Shown here: positions 57,764-64,000 of the stretch, in pieces
How the letters are laid out: the number at the start of each line of letters is the position of its first letter
Numbering within the stretch: the first letter of the stretch is position 1
NCBI GenBank assembly: GCA_034436335.1
Contig: DAOTVO010000016.1
Location: forward strand, 1-64,000
DNA: 64,000 nt
DNA from: UBA877 sp034436335
Lineage (GTDB): Bacteria; Chloroflexota; Anaerolineae; Anaerolineales; Villigracilaceae
Direction: 5' to 3'
Made by a program: the position numbers and the translations under genes
Notes under the pieces: model-generated
The model's input: only the letters and a program-made list of their open reading frames with translations
Told to the model about the DNA's origin: nothing
Database searches by the model: none

Positions 57764-59374
57764 ATGGACTTTCAAACATACGAATATTCGGGCTTGATTA
57801 TAGGAGGGATTGTCGTCATCCTCATCATCCGTTTGCTCATCGGCTACTGGGCTTCCAAGAAAGTGGAAACCAGCACAGATTACGTGCTGGCCGGCCGACG
57901 TTTGCCTCTGTGGATGGCGGCGCCCTCCATCATGGCCACCTGGTTTGCTGCTGAAACGCTGATGGGTTCCAGTTCCGAGGCGTATTCCTACGGCTTCCAG
58001 GGCGTTGTTTTTGACCCCTTCGGAGCCACTCTTTGTCTGCTCATTGCCGGTATGTTCATCGTTCGGCTTGCCCGACGCGCTAAATATGTCACCATCATGG
58101 ATTTCTTCCAACAGCGCTACGGGACGGCCATGTCGGTGGTCGGCACGATCACCCAAATCATCACCTACTTTGGCTGGACGGCGGCGCAAATTGTGGCTGG
58201 AGGGGCGATTGTCACTGCCCTGCTGGGATGGCCGCTTTGGGTGGGCATGATTATGGTGGCCGCTATTGTCACTATCTACACGATGGCGGGCGGCTTGTGG
58301 GCCGATACGGCGCTCGACTTTATGCAAATGTTTCTGACCGCATTTGGCCTGTTGATGATTACGGTCGGCATCATCATCGGCGTCGGCGGTGTGGACAAAA
58401 TGCTTGACCTGGCCGGTGCGCAATTTACTACCAACACATTTGCCATTTGGCCGACTGCCGAAGATGGTTACTATGGCTATTTTGGCATGCATGGCTGGTT
58501 CTACTATATTGCTGCCTGGCTCTCCCTGGGATTAGGCGCTATTCCTGCCCAGGATTACCTGCAGCGTACCTGCGCGGCCAAGAACGAAGACGTTGCCGTC
58601 AAATCCACCTTTGTCGCTGCGGCTCTGTATTTGGGCTTTGGCGTCCTTTCCCCGCTCATTGGCGTTACTGCCTATGGCGTCTTTGGCCCCGAACTGACCG
58701 GCGAGCAGAGCGAGTTTATCCTCGTCTCGATGGCGATGAAGTTCCTGCCTCCCATTTTGGCGGCCATTTTTGTCGCAGCGCTGGCCTCGGCGCTGATGAG
58801 TACCTCTGACAGTTCACTGCTTGCCGGAGCGACCATGTTCACCGAGAACATCGTCAAAGTCTTCAAGCCCGACCTGTCGGACAAGGCGCAATTGCGTCTG
58901 ACGCGAGGGGCGCTGGTGGTAAGCGGCATTCTCAGCCTATTGATTGCTCTCTATGCCTCCACAATTTACAAACTGGCAGTGCTTGCTAATACATCCATTT
59001 TGGTCGGCATGGCAGCGCCCTACCTCATCGGCTACTATTGGAAAAAAGCCAATCATACCGGCGCGCTGGCATCCTTCTTTAGCGGCGTCATTTCCTGGAT
59101 TGCGCTGACGCTTATCTGGATGTACACGTACATTCTGCCGGTTGCGTATGAAGGCGAAATGGTTGATGAAGTCGTGTGGGATTCGATTTACATCGCTTCC
59201 ACGCCGGCCTTCCTGATTTCGGTGGTCTTCCTCATTGTCGTTTCGTTGTTGACTCAAAAGAGCGACCCGCCCAAGCCGTTCAAGGATACCTATGGCAAAC
59301 CGGTGGATACCAGCAGCCCCTTTGCCTGGAGTAAATCACCGATTGTAGAGGAAGAAGAGACCGTTGCAGCCTGA
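57764..59374 (+). CDS. Sodium:solute symporter (SSS family), second copy
   Basis: 536 residues, with the same hallmarks as the copy at 54256: AAETLMGSSSEAYSYGFQG, ALASALMSTSDSSLLAGAT (about 340-358) and a similar C-terminal SLLTQKSDPPKP. About 13 transmembrane helices. Two copies in neighbouring units suggest different but chemically related solutes. ATG 57764 follows GAGGAG; the open frame upstream is inside the previous gene in another frame. Confidence 0.93.
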   Translation: MDFQTYEYSGLIIGGIVVILIIRLLIGYWASKKVETSTDYVLAGRRLPLWMAAPSIMATWFAAETLMGSSSEAYSYGFQGVVFDPFGATLCLLIAGMFIVRLARRAKYVTIMDFFQQRYGTAMSVVGTITQIITYFGWTAAQIVAGGAIVTALLGWPLWVGMIMVAAIVTIYTMAGGLWADTALDFMQMFLTAFGLLMITVGIIIGVGGVDKMLDLAGAQFTTNTFAIWPTAEDGYYGYFGMHGWFYYIAAWLSLGLGAIPAQDYLQRTCAAKNEDVAVKSTFVAAALYLGFGVLSPLIGVTAYGVFGPELTGEQSEFILVSMAMKFLPPILAAIFVAALASALMSTSDSSLLAGATMFTENIVKVFKPDLSDKAQLRLTRGALVVSGILSLLIALYASTIYKLAVLANTSILVGMAAPYLIGYYWKKANHTGALASFFSGVISWIALTLIWMYTYILPVAYEGEMVDEVVWDSIYIASTPAFLISVVFLIVVSLLTQKSDPPKPFKDTYGKPVDTSSPFAWSKSPIVEEEETVAA

Positions 59375-59386
59375 AGTATTTCTCGG

Positions 59387-59416
59387 TGTGGAGCGCGTCT
59401 GCCTACGTGCTCCACA
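59387..59416 (+). other. Intergenic hairpin before the AOR gene
   Basis: TGTGGAGC pairs with GCTCCACA around a 14-nt loop. No T tract. It lies between the symporter stop and the AOR ribosome-binding site and might tune the ratio of the two. Confidence 0.4.
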
Positions 59417-59445
59417 ACAACTGAATTTTGCGAGGAGGTGCATAT

Positions 59446-61356
59446 ATGCCCTACGGTTATCATGGAAAAATCTTACACGTTAACCTGACGACCAGTGAAA
59501 TCACGGTCGAAACCCCGCCCGAATCCTTCTACCGTACCTACATGGGCGGCTCGGCTATGGCTATGACCTACATCCTGCGCGAGGTGCCAAAAGGCGCCGA
59601 CCCGCTCGGACCCGAAAACCTGCTCACCGTTTTCCCCAGCGTCGTCACCGGCGCGCCGATTTCCGGTCAGAGCCGCATCAATGTCAACGCCAAATCGCCG
59701 ATGAGCGGCGCGATCGGCGATTCGCAGGCCGGCGGCTTCTTCCCGGCCGAATTCAAATTCGCCGGTTACGATGGCGTCGTCTTCCGCGGCCAATCGCCCA
59801 AATGGGTCTATTTGACCATCATAGACGGCAAGGCCGAATTGCACGACGCTTCTCACCTGCTCGGCAAGGTGACTGGCGAGGTAGATCAGATTCTCAAGAA
59901 GGAAGTGGGGGATGACAAGGCGCAGGTGATGCAGATTGGTCCGGCCGCCGAAATCGGCGTGCGTTTCTCCGGCATCATCAACATGGCCAACCGCATGAAC
60001 GGCCGCACCGGCATGGGCCTGGTCATGGCTTCGAAGCGCTTAAAAGCCATCGTCGTGCGCGGCAAGGCTCGCCCGGAAATCGCCGATAAAGCCGCCCTGA
60101 CGGCGCTCAACAAAAGCGGGCCGGCTAAAGTGACTTCCAATCCGGATGTGGACGGCCTGGCCAAATACGGCACTGCCGGCGTCGTCATGTTCCAGAACAT
60201 GATCGGCTCCTTGCCCACGCGTAACTACAACGAAGGGCAATTCGAAGGCGCCGAGGCAATTAGCGGCGAACGGATGGCCGAGACGATCCTGAAAGAACGC
60301 GATACTTGCTATGCCTGCATTGTGCGCTGCAAACGCGTGGTGGAAATCACCGAAGGCAAATTTACCGCCGACCCCTACTACGGTGGCGCTGAGTACGAGA
60401 CGATTTCCACCCTCGGCTCTTACTGCGGGGTGGATGACCTGGCGGCGATTTCTCATGCCCATCAAATCTGCGACATGTACGGCGTGGACAGCATCTCCTG
60501 CGGGGCGACGATTGCCTTTGCCATGGAGTGCTACGAAAAGGGCATCATCACCAAAGAGGATACCGGCGGCATTGACCTGCGTTTTGGCAACGCCGATGCG
60601 ATGATCGAGGTGCTCAAGCAAATCGTCACCAAATCCACCCCGCTGGGGCAAATCCTGGCCGAAGGTTCGGCGCGGGCGGCCCAGGTCTGGGGTCGAGGCG
60701 CAGACGAGTGCCTGATTATCGTCAAGAACGAGGAAGCCCCGGCGCACATGCCGCAGTCGAAGCGCTCGCTGGCGCTCATTTACGCCGTCAACCCCTTTGG
60801 CGCCGACCATCAATCCAGCGAGCACGATCCCTACTACGAAGAAGGCGTGGGCGATTTCAACCTCGACCGCCTCAAGCAAATTGGCTTGGACAAGCCTCAG
60901 CCGCCCTTCAGCCTGACTCCAGAAAAAGTGCGCTTTGGCTTCTTGGGCCAATGCTTCTACAGCATGCTGGATACGCTGACGCTCTGCCAGTTCGTCTATG
61001 GCCCGACCTGGTGCTTGTATGATGGCGAAGATACCGCCGCCATGGTGCGCGCCGTCACCGGCTGGGACGTGAGCCTGGATGAATTGATGAAATTGGGTCA
61101 CCGCCGCATTCTGCTCATGCGCACCTTCAACGCTCGCGAGGGCTTCAGCCGCAAGGATGATACCCTGCCAAAGAAGTTCTTCAAGCCCCTCGTCGGCACC
61201 GGGCCGACAGCCGGTCTCGCCGTAGGACGGGAGGAGTTTGAAGCCGCGCTGGATGAATATTACAAACTGTCTGGAATGACGAACGACGGTATTCCCAAGA
61301 AAGAGACGCTTGAAGAATTAGGTATCGGCTGGGCGGCAGAATATCTGCCTGCCTGA
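59446..61356 (+). CDS. aor: Aldehyde:ferredoxin oxidoreductase
   Basis: 636 residues, the AOR family length. GYHGKILHVNLTTSEI opens it, INVNAKSPMSGAIGDSQAGGFFPAEFKFAGYDGVV follows, and CYACIVRC (about 287-294) with a later cysteine in TLTLCQFV binds the 4Fe-4S cluster. A tungsto- or molybdo-bispterin is expected. It oxidises aldehydes to acids and reduces ferredoxin. AGGAGG precedes ATG 59446; the earlier in-frame start adds six residues before that site. Placed between a symporter and GABA-type aminotransferases, it could oxidise the semialdehydes they make. Confidence 0.93.
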   Translation: MPYGYHGKILHVNLTTSEITVETPPESFYRTYMGGSAMAMTYILREVPKGADPLGPENLLTVFPSVVTGAPISGQSRINVNAKSPMSGAIGDSQAGGFFPAEFKFAGYDGVVFRGQSPKWVYLTIIDGKAELHDASHLLGKVTGEVDQILKKEVGDDKAQVMQIGPAAEIGVRFSGIINMANRMNGRTGMGLVMASKRLKAIVVRGKARPEIADKAALTALNKSGPAKVTSNPDVDGLAKYGTAGVVMFQNMIGSLPTRNYNEGQFEGAEAISGERMAETILKERDTCYACIVRCKRVVEITEGKFTADPYYGGAEYETISTLGSYCGVDDLAAISHAHQICDMYGVDSISCGATIAFAMECYEKGIITKEDTGGIDLRFGNADAMIEVLKQIVTKSTPLGQILAEGSARAAQVWGRGADECLIIVKNEEAPAHMPQSKRSLALIYAVNPFGADHQSSEHDPYYEEGVGDFNLDRLKQIGLDKPQPPFSLTPEKVRFGFLGQCFYSMLDTLTLCQFVYGPTWCLYDGEDTAAMVRAVTGWDVSLDELMKLGHRRILLMRTFNAREGFSRKDDTLPKKFFKPLVGTGPTAGLAVGREEFEAALDEYYKLSGMTNDGIPKKETLEELGIGWAAEYLPA

Positions 61357-61362
61357 TTTTCC

Positions 61363-61390
61363 GTAGGGCAACTGCTTGCAGTTGCCCTAC
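61363..61390 (+). terminator. Perfect 12-bp hairpin after aor
   Basis: GTAGGGCAACTG and CAGTTGCCCTAC around CTTG, directly after the stop. No T tract. Similar in style to the hairpin after nirS. Confidence 0.45.
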
Positions 61391-61408
61391 AACTTCATCG
61401 AGGTAACC

Positions 61409-62683
61409 ATGACCAACATTTACGAGGAAAACTTCCCCCACATGTCGCCCGTCTGGACGCGCATCTTTCCCATCCAGAGCAATCGCGCCGAGGGCTGTTA
61501 CATTTATGCGGAGGATGGCAGAAAGTATCTGGATTTCACCTGCGGCATTGGCGTCACCAACACCGGTCACTGTCACCCCAAGGTGGTGGCGGCTATCCGC
61601 GAACAGGCCGGTCTCTTCCTGCATGCGCAGGCCAATATCGTTGTCCACAAGCCAATGATGGAACTCATCGCCGAACTGCGCACGATTGTCCATCCTTCGA
61701 TTGACGGCTTTTTCTTCAGCAATTCCGGGGCTGAGGCGCTGGAAGGCGCTGTCAAACTGGCGCGGGCGGCTACCGGCAAGCCGAATATCATCGTCTTCAG
61801 CGGCTCGTTCCATGGCCGCACGGCCGGGACGATGGCTTTGACGACTTCCAAAACCATTTACCGCGCTGGCTTTCAACCCCTACCGGCAGGCGTATTTGTG
61901 GCCCCCTATCCCTATGCCTACAAACTTGGCCTGAACGAAGAAGAGACCACTGCTTATTGTCTGAATGCGCTGGAAGAACTGCTTCTCTCCCAGACCTCGC
62001 CCGCCGAGACGGCGGCCATCCTCATCGAGCCGGTCTTGGGCGAAGGCGGCTACGTCAACCCGCCGGCAGCCTTCATGAAGGGCTTGCGCGAACTGGCCGA
62101 TCGGCATGGCATCCTGCTCATCTTTGACGAAGTCCAGTCGGGGTTTGGGCGCACCGGCAAATGGTTTGCCCAGGAACACTTCGGCGTCGTGCCGGACATC
62201 ATGACGGTTGCCAAGGGCATCGCCTCGGGCCTGCCGCTTTCGGGCGTCTTCAGCCGTCTCGACTTGATGAAGAAGTGGCAGGTAGGTTCGCATGGCGGCA
62301 CCTACGGCGGCAATGCCCTGGCCTGCGCTGCGGGCGTGGCCACCATTCGCGCCATGCGGGAGGAAGACATGATCGGCAACGCGGCCCGGCGCGGGGTCCA
62401 GTTGATGACCGGCCTGCGCAAACTTCAGGAGCAGTACTCCGTCATCGGCGATGTGCGCGGCCTGGGGCTGATGATCGGCACAGAATTCACCGTCAACGGC
62501 AAACCGGCGGAGAAGGCGTTTATCAAAAATATCGTTCACGCTTGCGAAGAGCGCGGCCTGCTCCTGCTCACCTGCGGCACCTACGATAACGTCATCCGCT
62601 GGATTCCGCCGCTGATTGTTTCCGAACAGCAGGTCAATGAAGCCCTGGAAATCTTCGCCCAGGCCCTGGCGCAGACTGTCTAA
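61409..62683 (+). CDS. Class III aminotransferase, 4-aminobutyrate-type
   Basis: 424 residues. FFSNSGAEALEGAVKLARAATGK, FHGRTAGTMALTTSK, LLIFDEVQSGFGRTGKWFA and TVAKGIASGLPLSG (catalytic lysine) are in the form typical of GABA and acetylornithine transaminases. It likely converts a terminal amino acid such as GABA or 5-aminovalerate to the semialdehyde. ATG 61409 follows CGAGG; the frame is open upstream across the hairpin but the start there is not supported. AOR lies immediately upstream. Confidence 0.92.
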   Translation: MTNIYEENFPHMSPVWTRIFPIQSNRAEGCYIYAEDGRKYLDFTCGIGVTNTGHCHPKVVAAIREQAGLFLHAQANIVVHKPMMELIAELRTIVHPSIDGFFFSNSGAEALEGAVKLARAATGKPNIIVFSGSFHGRTAGTMALTTSKTIYRAGFQPLPAGVFVAPYPYAYKLGLNEEETTAYCLNALEELLLSQTSPAETAAILIEPVLGEGGYVNPPAAFMKGLRELADRHGILLIFDEVQSGFGRTGKWFAQEHFGVVPDIMTVAKGIASGLPLSGVFSRLDLMKKWQVGSHGGTYGGNALACAAGVATIRAMREEDMIGNAARRGVQLMTGLRKLQEQYSVIGDVRGLGLMIGTEFTVNGKPAEKAFIKNIVHACEERGLLLLTCGTYDNVIRWIPPLIVSEQQVNEALEIFAQALAQTV

Positions 62684-62741
62684 CCTCCTTCTGCATCCCC
62701 TTTCCCTTCTTCCTCTCTTTATCCTTTATCACAGGTGCTTT

Positions 62742-64000
62742 ATGAAAACCCTCAACCGCTCCCGTCTCGAATCCCTCCTTCGCTCGGAAGAACAAAAATT
62801 CCACGCTGAGCATCCCCGTTCCTTTGAACTCTATCAGCGCGCCCGCCGGTCCATGCAGGGTGGCGTGCCCATGTTGTGGATGATTCGCTGGGCCGGCACC
62901 TTCCCGGTCTTTGTCCAAGAGGCCAAAGGCGCTCACTTCACCGACGTGGACGGCCATACCTACATTGACTTTTGTCTCGGCGATACCGGCTCGATGACCG
63001 GCCATTCGCCCGATGCTACTGTGGAGGCCATCCTCCGCCAGGCGCAGAAGGGGTTGACCTTCATGCTGCCCATTGAGGATGCCATTTGGGTTGGCGAGGA
63101 ACTCCAGCGCCGCTTTGGGCTGAAATACTGGCAGTTCACCCTCACGGCCACCGACGCCAATCGTTTCGCCATCCGCATGGCACGCCACATCACCGGCAGA
63201 CAGAAGATTCTGGTTTACAACTACTGCTATCATGGCTCAGTAGATGAAACCTTTATTGCTCTGGACGAGGAAGGCACGCCGGGCCCGCGCCCGGGCAACC
63301 TGGGCATGCCGGTCAATCCGGTGGAGACGACCAAGGTCATCGAGTTCAACGACATCGCTGCCCTCGAAACGGCGCTGACTCCCGGCGATGTGGCTTGCGT
63401 GCTGGCCGAACCGGTCATGACCAACATCGGCATCATCCACCCCGATCCCGGCTATCACGACGCCCTGCGCGAAATCACCCGCCGCACCGGCACCTACCTC
63501 ATCATTGACGAAACCCACACCATGTGCGCCGGCCCGGGCGGCTATACGGCTCGCTACGGCCTCCAACCAGATTTCCTAACTTGCGGCAAGGCCCTGGCAG
63601 GCGGCGTGCCGGTCGGCGTTTACGGCTTCACCGAAGAGATTGCCGAGACCTTCTGGAACAAACTCGAACTCGACCTCTCCGACGTGGGCGGCATTGGCGG
63701 TACCCTGGCTGGCAACGCCCTCTCCATTGCTGCCACGCGCGCCACGCTGGAGCATGTCCTCACCGAGGAGATGTATGAACGCGGCGAAAAACTGGCCGAC
63801 CGCTATGAACAGGGCGTCCAGAGCGTGATTGACGAGTTCGAATTGCCCTGGATCGTCAAACGCCTGGGCATTCGCGTCGAATACTGGTTCCGCGCCACTC
63901 CGCCGCGCAACGGCGGCGAGGCCAACGCCGCCGTAGATAGCGAACTCGACCGCTTCATGCACCTCTGGGCGCTCAACCGCGGCATTCTCATGACCCCCTT
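62742..64000 (+). CDS. Class III aminotransferase, GSA-aminomutase-like, partial at the window edge
   Basis: At least 419 residues, cut by the window end before any stop codon. ATG 62742 begins MKTLNRSRLESLLRSEEQKF. Typical features: YIDFCLGDTGSMTGHSP, TATDANRFAIRMARHITGRQ, AEPVMTNIGIIHP, LIIDETHTM with the ring aspartate, and TCGKALAGGVPVG with the PLP lysine. It is most like the GSA-AM-related enzymes that transfer amino groups on 2- or 3-amino acids. No Shine-Dalgarno sequence is obvious. It is the fifth class III aminotransferase of the island. Confidence 0.88.
   Translation, partial: MKTLNRSRLESLLRSEEQKFHAEHPRSFELYQRARRSMQGGVPMLWMIRWAGTFPVFVQEAKGAHFTDVDGHTYIDFCLGDTGSMTGHSPDATVEAILRQAQKGLTFMLPIEDAIWVGEELQRRFGLKYWQFTLTATDANRFAIRMARHITGRQKILVYNYCYHGSVDETFIALDEEGTPGPRPGNLGMPVNPVETTKVIEFNDIAALETALTPGDVACVLAEPVMTNIGIIHPDPGYHDALREITRRTGTYLIIDETHTMCAGPGGYTARYGLQPDFLTCGKALAGGVPVGVYGFTEEIAETFWNKLELDLSDVGGIGGTLAGNALSIAATRATLEHVLTEEMYERGEKLADRYEQGVQSVIDEFELPWIVKRLGIRVEYWFRATPPRNGGEANAAVDSELDRFMHLWALNRGILMTP

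Overview
The window looks like a chromosomal segment of a Chloroflexota bacterium, probably of the Anaerolineae. This is an inference. It rests on the moderately GC-rich coding sequence, a DHH-CBS-CCA-transferase fusion, a TPR protein with repeated PDWL motifs, a Chloroflexota-like gene repertoire and many intergenic palindromic repeats. No rRNA, tRNA, CRISPR array, insertion sequence or phage gene was seen.

Layout. 1-3.2 kb: tandem palindromic repeats, an Sll1717-like P-loop ATPase and an MFS exporter. 3.2-6.1 kb: rpsO and pnp, each closed by a clear intrinsic terminator. 6.2-9.8 kb: a tightly overlapping minus-strand operon of a UXS-like sugar epimerase/decarboxylase, GtrA, a small unknown protein, an acyl-CoA thioesterase and a ChlI-type AAA+ ATPase. 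9.8-10.1 kb: a tandem array of 80-bp repeats. 10.1-17 kb: lipoproteins, scpB-rluB, rsmD, a URO-D family protein, an SGNH hydrolase and a HEAT protein. 17-21.4 kb: two different prolyl-tRNA synthetases in tandem, a LOG-family protein and a MazG-like pyrophosphohydrolase, separated by palindromic repeats. 21.6-24.1 kb: an unusually long lipoprotein cytochrome cd1 nitrite reductase. 24.3-30.3 kb: the CCA-transferase fusion, the TPR/PDWL protein and ndk. 30.4-38.8 kb: a run of ten minus-strand genes encoding a molybdenum hydroxylase (fused FAD/2Fe-2S subunit and Mo subunit) with YqeB, a YqeC-MocA fusion, MocA, a response regulator, ThpR and RsfS. 38.9-47.3 kb: housekeeping and signalling genes (fba, NUDIX, a cNMP-sensing histidine kinase, adenosine-specific kinase, two cyclophilins, a dipeptidase, a VTT protein, udk).

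47.4-64 kb is an all-plus-strand catabolic island. It has three Lrp/AsnC regulators, each starting a unit, and five class III aminotransferases (the last cut by the window edge). It also has a CoA-acylating (methyl)malonate-semialdehyde dehydrogenase, two sodium:solute symporters, a saccharopine-dehydrogenase-family oxidoreductase and an aldehyde:ferredoxin oxidoreductase. Read together, it would import diamines and omega-amino acids, transaminate them to semialdehydes, and oxidise those either to acyl-CoA or, through the tungsten/molybdopterin enzyme, to acids with ferredoxin reduction. The substrates are inferred.

The points most worth a second look are four. First, the amine/omega-amino-acid island with AOR as a possible aldehyde sink. 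Second, the tandem ProRS pair, where the bacterial-type copy has lost key proline-binding residues but keeps its editing domain beside an intact archaeal-type copy. Third, the enlarged NirS. Fourth, the Mo-hydroxylase operon with selenium-hydroxylase marker genes. Several genes appear leaderless, and three short genes lack a canonical start codon.
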